DNA of 64,000 nt from JBCCMQ01 sp039179985 (GTDB lineage: Bacteria > Pseudomonadota > Alphaproteobacteria > Rhodobacterales > Rhodobacteraceae), in the NCBI GenBank assembly GCA_039179985.1, contig JBCDED010000002.1, positions 31,933 to 95,932 on the forward strand, given 5' to 3'. A program made the position numbers and the translations under genes. Shown one piece after another: positions 16,328-24,392 of this stretch. Position 1 is the first letter of the stretch; each line of letters opens with the position of its first letter. The notes beneath the pieces were generated by a model that saw nothing but the letters and a program-made list of their open reading frames with translations, had not been told where the DNA came from and ran no database searches.

Positions 16328-16771
16328 CTAGCTCTCGGGCTCCTGATAGACGCCCTGCTCTTTCAGCGCGTCGATCACTTCCTTGGGCATATAGGTCTCA
16401 TCATGGCGGGCGAGGATTTCGCTGGCCTGAAACACGCCGTTCACAAACTGCCCCGTGCCGACCATGCCCTCGCCCTCGCCAAAGAGGTCCGGCAAGACGC
16501 CCACGTAGGTCACCGGCACCGAGGCGCCGCCATCAGTGACCGAAAAACGCACCACTTCGCCCTGTCCCCGGATCAGCGTGCCCTCTTCCACAAGCCCGCC
16601 GATGCGGAAAGTCTCAGAAGGCCCAGGCGGCTCTGCCACGATCTGGCTAGGGCTGCGGAAGAAGTTGATGCCGTCGCGCATGGCGTAACCGATCAGCGCA
16701 GTGGAGGCGGCGAGCGCCACAAAGGCAAGGACAATAACCTGGATGCGGCGGCGTTTCTTAAGCGATTTCAT
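16328..16771 (-). CDS. ccmE: Cytochrome c maturation haem chaperone CcmE
   Basis: A 147-residue haem chaperone with an N-terminal membrane anchor (about 9-29) and a periplasmic OB-fold. The covalent haem-binding histidine is in ILARHDETYMP near the C-terminus, with the tyrosine four residues on. It takes haem from CcmC and hands it to CcmF. It overlaps argC by ATGA (16768-16771), an unusual pairing of amino acid and haem genes. ccmF-ccmH lie 2 kb downstream on the same strand. Confidence 0.96.
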   Translation of the reverse strand: MKSLKKRRRIQVIVLAFVALAASTALIGYAMRDGINFFRSPSQIVAEPPGPSETFRIGGLVEEGTLIRGQGEVVRFSVTDGGASVPVTYVGVLPDLFGEGEGMVGTGQFVNGVFQASEILARHDETYMPKEVIDALKEQGVYQEPES

Positions 16772-17796
16772 GGGAATACCGGTGCCATCATCAAGCCGGC
16801 GGTTTCTTCCTCGCCGAGCATCAGATTTCCATTCTGAATGGCCTGTCCGGACGATCCCTTGGTCAGGTTGTCGAGGCTGGCCATGACAATCGTCCGCCCC
16901 TCGCGCCGGTCCGCCGTCACCCCGATATGCACAAAGTTTGACCCGCGCGTGTGCCGTGTCGATGGAATCCTTCCGTCAGGGAGGACATGGACGAAAGGCT
17001 CTTCGGCATAGGCACGTTCCAGCGACCCGCGCACCTCCTCCGCATCGCCCTTGACATAGACGGTGGCAACAATGCCCCGGTTCGCCGGAATGAGATGCGG
17101 CGTGAACTGGACCTCGACCGGCCGCCCGGCCACGGCGGAGAACTCCTGATCGAACTCGCCCAGGTGCCGATGTTTGCCGCCAACGGCGTAAGGATGGCCG
17201 CCCTCGGAGAGTTCCGCATGGAGCAGATTTTCCTTCAGCGACCGCCCCGCCCCAGAGACGCCTGTCTTGAGGTCGATAATGATATCATCGAGATCGATCA
17301 CGCCGTCGGCAATCAGCGGCATCAACGCATAGATACCGGTCGCGGCGTTGCAGCCTGTGCCCGCCACCAAACGGGCGCCTTCTATGGCGTCGCGGTAAAA
17401 CTCGGTCAGCCCGTAAACCGCCTCGGCCTGCAGCTCGGGCGCGGCGTGGGGTTTGCCGTACCATTTCTGATAGGCCGCCGGGCTGCGCAGGCGGAAGTCG
17501 GCAGAGAGGTCGATGACCTTCAGATCCGCTGGCAGTTCTGTGATCACCGCCTGGCTCGTGGCATGGGGCAAGGCGCAGAACACCAGGTCGATGCCGGTCA
17601 GGTCCAGATCGTCGATCTTCTGGAGGCGCGGCAGGTCAAGGTGGGCGAAATGGGGAAAGACCTCGGTCATGGTCATCCCGGCCTTGCGGTCGGCAGACAG
17701 GGCCGCGATTTCCATGGTCGGATGGGTGGCAATCAGCCGGACAAGCTCGGCTCCGGTATAACCGCTGGCGCCAAGGATGGCGATCTGGTTGGACAT
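16768..17796 (-). CDS. argC: N-acetyl-gamma-glutamyl-phosphate reductase
   Basis: A 342-residue NADP-dependent reductase of arginine synthesis that makes N-acetylglutamate semialdehyde. Seen are the dinucleotide motif LGASGYTGAELVRL at the N-terminus and the active-site cysteine in AGTGCNAATGIYALMPL (about 150-166). Length fits the longer (type 1) ArgC. No other arg gene is adjacent. It is followed, with a 4-nt overlap, by ccmE. The 66 nt upstream separate it from murI and hold only a short TGACC/GGTCA hairpin over the murI stop. Confidence 0.96.
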   Translation of the reverse strand: MSNQIAILGASGYTGAELVRLIATHPTMEIAALSADRKAGMTMTEVFPHFAHLDLPRLQKIDDLDLTGIDLVFCALPHATSQAVITELPADLKVIDLSADFRLRSPAAYQKWYGKPHAAPELQAEAVYGLTEFYRDAIEGARLVAGTGCNAATGIYALMPLIADGVIDLDDIIIDLKTGVSGAGRSLKENLLHAELSEGGHPYAVGGKHRHLGEFDQEFSAVAGRPVEVQFTPHLIPANRGIVATVYVKGDAEEVRGSLERAYAEEPFVHVLPDGRIPSTRHTRGSNFVHIGVTADRREGRTIVMASLDNLTKGSSGQAIQNGNLMLGEEETAGLMMAPVFP

Positions 17797-17862
17797 GGGT
17801 GTTTCCTTAAGGTCTTAGCAGGCACATAGAACGAGGGGAATGCGCCTGCAATGACCTCTCGG

Positions 17863-18675
17863 TCACGCGGGCGCGAACTCGATCTTTCGTCGCAGAAACT
17901 GCGTGGCCTTATTCGAAACGGCCTCAGGTTTGCCCGTGGTCAGAAACATAGCGTCGGTTCCGTCTCCGGTCATGTCCGGATGGCGCTCTAGATAGTCCGC
18001 CAGGCTTTCGGCCACAAGACTTGCCTGACTGAAGACACGGACATCCGCTCCAAGCGCCTCTTGGAAGGTGGTTTGCATAATCGGATAGTGGGTGCAGCCC
18101 AAGACCGCCGCGTCCGGCTTTGGCATCCGGCGCATCAGCGCTTCCACATGGCTGCGCACCAACGCTTCGGCCAGGATCATGTCGCCGTCTTCAATCGCAT
18201 CCACCACGCCGCCGCAGGGTTGCGCCTCCACATCAACGCCGATGGCGCGGAACGCCAGTTCGCGCTGAAACGCACGGCTCGCCACGGTTGCGGGCGTCGC
18301 AAAAAGCGCCACCTGCTTCACTCCGACCTCGCGCGGCGGGCTGTTGTCGCCCCACTGCCGTTCGGTCAGCGCCTCAATCAGCGGCACGAAGACGCCGAGG
18401 ACACGTTTGTCAGAGGGCACCCAGCTTTCCTGCATGCGCCTCAGCGCAGCGGCGGACGCCGTGTTGCAGGCCAGGATCACCAGATCGCAGCCGGCATCGA
18501 AAAGCCTGCTGACCCCCGACGTGGTGAGGTTGTAGACATCATCGGCGTCCCGCGTGCCATAGGGCGTGCGCGCGTTGTCGCCAAAGTAGACGAAAGGCTG
18601 GTCCGGCAGACGCCGGGTGACGGCATCGAGGACCGTAAGGCCCCCGAGCCCGCTATCGAAAATGCCGACGGCCAT
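17863..18675 (-). CDS. murI: Glutamate racemase
   Basis: A 270-residue cofactor-independent racemase that provides D-glutamate for peptidoglycan. Both catalytic cysteines are present, in ILACNTASA and VLGCTHYPIM, with the Asp/Ser pair in VGIFDSGLGGLTVLD and the YFGDNARTPYG motif. Its ATG overlaps the stop of the upstream acyltransferase gene by one base (TGATG), so the two are translated together. Confidence 0.96.
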   Translation of the reverse strand: MAVGIFDSGLGGLTVLDAVTRRLPDQPFVYFGDNARTPYGTRDADDVYNLTTSGVSRLFDAGCDLVILACNTASAAALRRMQESWVPSDKRVLGVFVPLIEALTERQWGDNSPPREVGVKQVALFATPATVASRAFQRELAFRAIGVDVEAQPCGGVVDAIEDGDMILAEALVRSHVEALMRRMPKPDAAVLGCTHYPIMQTTFQEALGADVRVFSQASLVAESLADYLERHPDMTGDGTDAMFLTTGKPEAVSNKATQFLRRKIEFAPA

Positions 18676-19562
18676 CAGAGCTTGTGATGATCTTCGAACT
18701 CAAAGCCATAATCGAGCGATTTCAATGGCTTCGGAGACAAAGAGTAGGTCGCGCGGCGCAGGTAATCCATTAGCGCCTTAGGGTCGCCCCGGCGGCTGTC
18801 GATTTCGGACGGATCGATCGGCTTGCCGATCACCACCTTCACCGGCTCATCCACCCGCCGCTTGAACTCCTTAATAAAAAGTGCCGTACGCAGCGTCGCG
18901 TGCAGATGGCTCGCGATCTGGAACAGCCGTGAATTATGCCCTTCGAAAAAGATCGGTACCACCGTGGCGTTGGACTTTGCAATCATGCGCGCCGTGAAGC
19001 TGCGCCAGCCCGGGTCCATGGGCTGCGCGAAGGGTTTGACCGCCGTCGACACCGTGCCGCCGGGGAAGACGCCGATGGAGCCGCCGTCAGCCAGATAGCG
19101 CAACGCGGTCTTGCGGGTGTTGATGTTGAGTTGGATCGCTTCCTTGGTGCCGTCAAAGCTGATCGGCAGGATTACCTTGTCGAGGTCCTTGGCTTTTCGG
19201 AAGACGCGGTGCGCAAGAATCCGGAAATCGCCGCGGGTACAGGCCAGAATGTGCCCCATCATCAGCCCGTCGAGAATGCCGTAGGGGTGATTGGCGATGA
19301 CGATCAGCGGGCCGTCCTTGGGGATGTTTTCAAGACTGCCCTCGGTGATGTCCAGCGAAAGGCCATAGCGGTCCACCATCACCTGCCAGAAATTGGCGCC
19401 CTGCTCCACTTCCTGATCGTAACCGTCGGCGCGCTTGATCAGCTTGATCCGGCCCGTCACGTTCTCCATCACGCGGATCAGCGCGCGCCCGCCCTTCGTT
19501 TCCGCGGAACTTGCGTAAGAGATATCGCGGGCAACCTGGCGCTGCGACGATTGCGAAGACAT
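18675..19562 (-). CDS. Lysophospholipid acyltransferase family protein (PlsC-like)
   Basis: A 295-residue acyltransferase. The family's catalytic HX4D is NHPYGILD (about residues 93-100) and the acceptor motif is GVFPGGTVST. No strong membrane helix is seen, so it is probably peripheral on the inner face. It is related to glycerophospholipid or ornithine-lipid (OlsA-type) acyltransferases; without a neighbouring olsB the substrate cannot be fixed. It is the first gene of the minus-strand run and overlaps murI by one base. Confidence 0.87.
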   Translation of the reverse strand: MSSQSSQRQVARDISYASSAETKGGRALIRVMENVTGRIKLIKRADGYDQEVEQGANFWQVMVDRYGLSLDITEGSLENIPKDGPLIVIANHPYGILDGLMMGHILACTRGDFRILAHRVFRKAKDLDKVILPISFDGTKEAIQLNINTRKTALRYLADGGSIGVFPGGTVSTAVKPFAQPMDPGWRSFTARMIAKSNATVVPIFFEGHNSRLFQIASHLHATLRTALFIKEFKRRVDEPVKVVIGKPIDPSEIDSRRGDPKALMDYLRRATYSLSPKPLKSLDYGFEFEDHHKL

Positions 19563-19654
19563 GCCTTAACCTGAGCTTCTTGTTCGTGCCGGTGGTCTAG
19601 CGCGCTTGATACGCTCTGGCTAGTCCGACCGGGTATTCCTGTATCGGTGCGAAT

Positions 19655-22600
19655 TTATTCCGCCGCGCGTTTCATTTCCAGTGGCGCGGCTTTAATCGTT
19701 TCCAAAACTTCTGCCCGCCGTTTCGCCGCTGCCTCGGCGTTTGCCTCTTTGACAGGGCCGAAGCCCCTGATCTGCAGTGGAATTTCCGCCCAGGCGATGG
19801 CCGCCTCCAGGTTTTCGGGTGTTAGCGACTTCAGAACCACCTTGAGATCGCGTTCGTAGTCGCGGATCAGTTTGCGCTCCATGCGCCGCTCGCGTGTGTA
19901 GCCGAAGGGGTCGAAGGGCGTACCGCGCAGGCCGCGCATCCGGGCCAGCAGACGGAAGGCGCGCAGCATGCCGGGCCCGTATTCCTTTTTCTGCGGCCGC
20001 CCGTCCGGACCCGTCTTGGCCAGAAGCGGTGGCGCCAGGTGGAAGGACAGGCGAAAGTCGCCGTCGAATTCGGCGCGCGCCTTTTCCTCGGTGGTCAGCA
20101 AAAGCCGTGCGACTTCGTATTCGTCCTTGTAGGACAAAAGCTTGTGATATCCTCTCGCCACGGCAAGGCGCAGGTCCGCATCCTCAATCGTGTCGAGTTT
20201 CTTTTGGTAGCGCCGCGCAAGAGCCCTGCCACCATAGGTTTCCAGGTGGCGCAGGCGATAGGAAATCTGCTCGTCCGCTGTTTTTGGCAGGGACACAACC
20301 TTGGATGCGGTGAGACCCGCAGCGGCCTCAGGCTCCAGCACCGCCCAACGGCCCGTGTCGAAGGCGCGTTTGTTGCGCTCTACAGCGGCGCCGTTCAGCT
20401 CAATGGCGGCGAAGATCGCGTCCCGGGTCAAGGGGATCAGGCCCGACTGCCAGGCGGCGGCGAAGACCATCATGTTGGAAAAGATCGAATCCCCCAGCAC
20501 AGTTTTCGCCAGCGCATGGGCATCAAAAAGGCTCAGCCGCTCCTTAAGCCGCGCCTCAAGCGCCAGCGTTAACTGGTCGGCAGGCAAATGGAATTCGGTG
20601 TCGCGGGTGAAATCGCCGGTGATGATTTCGTGGCTGTTCACCACTGCGCCGGTCACGTCGGTGCGCGTCAGGCCAAGGGTTTTCGCGCCCGCGCTGACAA
20701 CCAGGTCGCCGCCCACAAGCGCATGGGCCTCGCCCGCCGCCACGCGGATGGCGCTGATATCCTCGGGCCGGTTGGCGATACGGCAGTGGATATGCACGGC
20801 GCCGCCCTTTTGCGCGAGACCGGCCATTTCCATCATCCCCGCGCCCTTGCCGTCGATCTGCGCCGCCTGCGCCATCAGCGCGCCAATGGTCACAACGCCT
20901 GTGCCGCCGACACCGGTGACGACAACATTCCAGGTGCCATCGATCTCCGGCAGCTGCGGCTCTGGCAGATCCGGCAGGTCAAGCTCGGCCGAGGCATCCT
21001 TGCGGATCGTTGCGCCCTCAAGCGTGACAAAGGACGGGCAGAAGCCCTTGAGGCACGAGAAATCCTTGTTGCACGACGACTGGTCGATGGCGCGCTTGCG
21101 TCCCAGTTCGGTCTCAACGGGGACGATGGACACGCAATTCGACTGCACACCGCAATCACCGCAGCCTTCGCAGACATCGGTGTTGATGAAGACGCGCCGA
21201 TCGGGGTCCGGGAAGGCACCCCGCTTGCGGCGCCTGCGTTTCTCAGCGGCGCAGGTCTGCACGTAAACGATAACCGACACGCCACTGATATTCTGGTATT
21301 TTTCCTGAACGCTTGGAAGATCCGCCCTTGGGTGCCATTCGATGCCCTTCGGAAACGGCGCGCGGTCCGGTTCTTCCTTCTCGTCATAGACCACCGACAC
21401 GTGCTCGACGCCCGCGGCCATGACCTCGCGCACGATGCGGTCGGGCGACAGATCACCCTCGTTTGACTGCCCGCCGGTCATGGCAACGGCATCGTTGTAG
21501 AGGATCTTGTAGGTGATGTTGGTCCCGGCGGCGACCGCGGCGCGGATCGCCATGATGCCCGAGTGATTGTAGGTGCCGTCTCCGATGTTCTGAAAAACGT
21601 GGTCGCGTTTTGAAAACGGTGCCTCGCCGATCCAGTTCGCCCCTTCGCCGCCCATATGAGTAAAACCCGTGGTCTCGCGGTCCATCCACTGGACCATGAA
21701 GTGACAGCCGATCCCGGCGTAGGCGCGGGAGCCGTCGGGGACCTTGGTTGAGGTGTTGTGCGGGCAGCCCGAGCAGAAATACGGCAGGCGACTGGCGATT
21801 TCCGGTGCGTTGTCCGCGCGTTGCGCGTTCTGGATCACCTCAATCGCAGCGCGCACGGCGTCGGTTGCGCGCCCCTCTTCGGTGAGTATCGCGCCGATCT
21901 TGTCGGCGATCATCACCGGATCCAGCGCCATGCGGGTCGGAAACAGCTCTTCATCGTGCATCCGGCCCGCACCGCCCTTGTACCAGCCGTAAACGCGCCG
22001 TCCGCGGCGATCGTCAAAGATCGCTTCCTTGATCTGTACTTCGATCAGCTTTCGCTTCTCTTCCACGACCACGATCAACTCAAGCCCCTCGGCCCATTCG
22101 TTGAAGCTGGCCATATCAAGCGGGAAGGTCTGGCCGATCTTGTATGTGGTCAGGCCGAGGCGATTGGCCTCTTCAGCGTCGATACCCAGAAGCTGCAGGG
22201 CATGGGTCAGATCGAGCCAGTTCTTCCCGGCCGCGACAAAGCCGATCTTGGCCCCCGCCCGCCCCCAAACGCGGCGATCAATTTTGTTTTCCCGCGCAAA
22301 GGCTTCAGCGGCGAACCTCTTGTGATCGATCATGCGCGCCTCTTGCGCGATCCAGTGATCGATCAGCCGGATATTCAGGCCGCCTTCGGGCATCGGGAAA
22401 TCCGGCGTGGTGAACTGCATCCGGTCCGGTCGCCCGTCGACGACGGAGGTCACTTCGACAGTGTCCTTCATCAGCTTCAGCCCAGCCCAGACGCCGGCGA
22501 AGCGTGACAGCTGGTAGCCGTAGACACCGTAATCGAGGATTTCCTGCACGCCCGCTGGCGAGAGGACCGGCATATAGGCGTCGATCAGGGCCCAGTCGGA

Positions 22601-23074
22601 CTGGTGGCACACGGTAGAGCTTTCGCCCGTATGGTCGTCGCCCATGGCCATCAGGACCCCGCCGTGCGGGCTGGTGCCCGCCATGTTGGCGTGGCGCATC
22701 ACATCGCCCGACCGGTCCACGCCGGGCCCCTTTCCGTACCAGAGCCCGAAGACACCGTCGTGCTTCCCCTCGCCACGCAGTTCCGCCTGTTGGCTGCCCC
22801 AGAGCGCGGTCGCGGCAAGGTCTTCGTTGAGCCCGGCCTGAAACCGGACGTCGTTCTCTTCCAGAAGCTTGTCGGCCCGCATCATTTGCTGGTCCACGGC
22901 GCCCAGAGGCGAGCCGCGATACCCGGTGACATAGCCGGCAGTCTTCAGCCCACTCGCGGCATCGCGGGCCCGTTGCATCAGCATCAACCGCACCAGCGCC
23001 TGCGTTCCGTTCAAAAGAACAGTCTCTGCCGACAGATCGAAGCGATCGTTCAAGCTGATCTCGGGTTTGCCCAT
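19655..23074 (-). CDS. Indolepyruvate ferredoxin oxidoreductase, single-chain (IorAB-type)
   Basis: A 1139-residue fused 2-oxoacid:ferredoxin oxidoreductase that oxidatively decarboxylates aryl pyruvates from aromatic amino acids to acyl-CoA, reducing ferredoxin. From the N-terminus: pyrimidine-binding domain (GYRGSPLGAVD, GKGPGVDRSGD), thiamine diphosphate domain (YFCSGCPHNTS, then FQNIGDGTYNHSG), ferredoxin-like cysteine cluster (CEGCGDCGVQSNC plus CNKDFSCLKGFCP), gamma-type domain (VTGVGGTGVVTIG, about 720-735) and a helical C-terminal extension. Archaeal enzymes split this over two subunits. It is divergent from a LysR gene 151 nt away that probably controls it. Confidence 0.94.
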   Translation of the reverse strand: MGKPEISLNDRFDLSAETVLLNGTQALVRLMLMQRARDAASGLKTAGYVTGYRGSPLGAVDQQMMRADKLLEENDVRFQAGLNEDLAATALWGSQQAELRGEGKHDGVFGLWYGKGPGVDRSGDVMRHANMAGTSPHGGVLMAMGDDHTGESSTVCHQSDWALIDAYMPVLSPAGVQEILDYGVYGYQLSRFAGVWAGLKLMKDTVEVTSVVDGRPDRMQFTTPDFPMPEGGLNIRLIDHWIAQEARMIDHKRFAAEAFARENKIDRRVWGRAGAKIGFVAAGKNWLDLTHALQLLGIDAEEANRLGLTTYKIGQTFPLDMASFNEWAEGLELIVVVEEKRKLIEVQIKEAIFDDRRGRRVYGWYKGGAGRMHDEELFPTRMALDPVMIADKIGAILTEEGRATDAVRAAIEVIQNAQRADNAPEIASRLPYFCSGCPHNTSTKVPDGSRAYAGIGCHFMVQWMDRETTGFTHMGGEGANWIGEAPFSKRDHVFQNIGDGTYNHSGIMAIRAAVAAGTNITYKILYNDAVAMTGGQSNEGDLSPDRIVREVMAAGVEHVSVVYDEKEEPDRAPFPKGIEWHPRADLPSVQEKYQNISGVSVIVYVQTCAAEKRRRRKRGAFPDPDRRVFINTDVCEGCGDCGVQSNCVSIVPVETELGRKRAIDQSSCNKDFSCLKGFCPSFVTLEGATIRKDASAELDLPDLPEPQLPEIDGTWNVVVTGVGGTGVVTIGALMAQAAQIDGKGAGMMEMAGLAQKGGAVHIHCRIANRPEDISAIRVAAGEAHALVGGDLVVSAGAKTLGLTRTDVTGAVVNSHEIITGDFTRDTEFHLPADQLTLALEARLKERLSLFDAHALAKTVLGDSIFSNMMVFAAAWQSGLIPLTRDAIFAAIELNGAAVERNKRAFDTGRWAVLEPEAAAGLTASKVVSLPKTADEQISYRLRHLETYGGRALARRYQKKLDTIEDADLRLAVARGYHKLLSYKDEYEVARLLLTTEEKARAEFDGDFRLSFHLAPPLLAKTGPDGRPQKKEYGPGMLRAFRLLARMRGLRGTPFDPFGYTRERRMERKLIRDYERDLKVVLKSLTPENLEAAIAWAEIPLQIRGFGPVKEANAEAAAKRRAEVLETIKAAPLEMKRAAE

Positions 23075-23114
23075 GCCGTTCCTCCCAAAACGCGATGCCT
23101 GTTTCTCTAATTTA

Positions 23115-23131
23115 GGTCAAAAACCCTGACC
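23115..23131. promoter_or_regulatory. LysR-type operator (T-N11-A) between the IOR and lysR genes
   Basis: A perfect inverted repeat, GGTCA (23115-23119) and TGACC (23127-23131), with a 7-nt spacer. Read as an LTTR box it is TC-N9-GA, that is T-N11-A. It lies in the 151-bp region shared by the divergent oxidoreductase and regulator genes, the classic layout for a LysR activator. Confidence 0.6.
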
Positions 23132-23232
23132 CACCAAATCAATTCCGCATGACTGCCCTGTTTGCAATGCGACACAGAGAAAGCGTAACACTGTTGCGGA
23201 ACGAATGGCCCCAATGAACGGGAAGTGTGCCG

Positions 23233-24135
23233 ATGGACTGGGACAAGCTACGGATATTTCACGCAGTTGCGGACGCGGGAAGCCTGACCCATGCGGGCGA
23301 CACGCTGAACCTGTCGCAATCGGCAGTGAGTCGTCAGATCCGCGCCCTGGAAGAATCGCTCGACGCCACCCTCTTTCACCGCCACGCCCGGGGGCTGATC
23401 CTGACCGAGCAGGGCGAGCTTCTGTTCGACGCGACCTCGGCCATGTCAAAGCGATTGGACACGGCGGCGGCGCGCATTCGTGACAGCGAAGAAGAGGTCT
23501 TCGGCGAACTGCGCGTCACAACCACCATCGGCTTTGGAACGCTATGGCTGGTACCGCGCCTGCCCAAGCTCTACGCGCAGTATCCGGACCTGAAGATCGA
23601 CCTGATGCTGGAAGAGCATGTGCTGGATCTACCCATGCGCGAGGCAGACGTGGCCATCCGCATGAAAGAGCCGAGCCAGGCGGATTTGATCCGCAGGCGG
23701 CTTATGAGCATCCACATGCGTCTCTATGCGACGCCCGCCTATCTCGAAGAACATGGCGAACCCCGCTCGATCGAAGAGCTTTCAGGGCACCGGCTGATCT
23801 GCCAGAACACCTCGTCCGCGCAGGTCAGCGCAGGGGCGATTCTGGTGAAGCATCTTTTGACCTACGATGTCCCGTCGTTGCTGACCGTGAACAATTACTT
23901 CGGCGTGTTGCAGGGTGTGATCCACGGGCTCGGGATCGGAGTGTTGCCCGATTACGTCACCGAAGACTTCCCCGAGGTCACCCGCGTCCTGCCAGACGTG
24001 GAAAGCAACGACGTTCCGGTTTTCCTTGCTTATCCGGAAGAATTGCGTCAGTCCAAGCGGATAGCGGCCTTCCGTGACTTTGTGAAAGACGAAATCATCG
24101 CGCACCGCCGCCAGTTGAGAGACACAGCTGCCTAA
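23233..24135 (+). CDS. LysR family transcriptional regulator (GcvA/AmpR-like)
   Basis: A 300-residue LTTR. The winged helix-turn-helix covers residues 1-60 (SLTHAGDTLNLSQSAVSRQI); a co-inducer-binding domain follows (about 90-295, with PRLPKLYAQYPDLKIDL and GIGVLPDYV). I start at the ATG (23233) because GGAAG lies 8 nt upstream; an in-frame GTG at 23227 is too close. Divergent orientation and the T-N11-A box suggest that it regulates the indolepyruvate oxidoreductase, possibly sensing an aromatic keto acid. The inducer is inference. Just past the stop is an inverted repeat TATGCA/TGCATA (24140-24156). Confidence 0.93.
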   Translation: MDWDKLRIFHAVADAGSLTHAGDTLNLSQSAVSRQIRALEESLDATLFHRHARGLILTEQGELLFDATSAMSKRLDTAAARIRDSEEEVFGELRVTTTIGFGTLWLVPRLPKLYAQYPDLKIDLMLEEHVLDLPMREADVAIRMKEPSQADLIRRRLMSIHMRLYATPAYLEEHGEPRSIEELSGHRLICQNTSSAQVSAGAILVKHLLTYDVPSLLTVNNYFGVLQGVIHGLGIGVLPDYVTEDFPEVTRVLPDVESNDVPVFLAYPEELRQSKRIAAFRDFVKDEIIAHRRQLRDTAA

Positions 24136-24221
24136 TAGTTATGCAGATTGTGCATATCGGCTTTTCAAGCTCGTGATGGATTTTCACTTGATCGGCTGAA
24201 ACCCAGGACCTAACTCTGGAA

Positions 24222-24297
24222 GAAAGGCAAGGTGCGTGAGCGCGCCTCCTTTTACCTCCCTGTTGGACTAGGCCGAGCTCTGCTCGGCCTTTTTTTT
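24222..24297 (+). ncRNA. Candidate small RNA with anti-Shine-Dalgarno CUCC segments
   Basis: Between lysR and purL a free-standing unit can be read: a weak promoter (TTGATC 24188-24193, 17-nt spacer, TAACTC 24211-24216), a small 5' hairpin (GTGCG-TGAG-CGCGC), an unpaired pyrimidine stretch with two CTCC elements (about 24244-24260), and a strong intrinsic terminator at 24270-24297. Predicted length is about 75 nt. The shape recalls alphaproteobacterial sRNAs with CCUCC-rich single-stranded parts that mask ribosome binding sites. No protein frame fits it. The 5' end is a guess. Confidence 0.38.
24270..24297 (+). terminator. Strong rho-independent terminator
   Basis: AGGCCGAGC (24270-24278) pairs perfectly with GCTCGGCCT (24282-24290) across a 3-nt loop, followed by seven more T residues to 24297. 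It is the clearest intrinsic terminator in the window. It lies 135 nt after the lysR stop and about 95 nt before purL, so it ends either a long lysR 3' tail or a separate small transcript. Confidence 0.92.
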
Positions 24298-24392
24298 GCC
24301 AAGTCGCTTGAAATCAAGGCAGGTCGGCCCTGCCCCCCTTCACGCTCCCGGCGGCCTGCACTAAAGACAGGCACGCAAGCCAAGGGGACGGG

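Noticed and set aside
23075..23232. A separate promoter for each of the divergent IOR and lysR genes
   Set aside because: No hexamer pair with acceptable spacing could be defended; only the LTTR box is clear.
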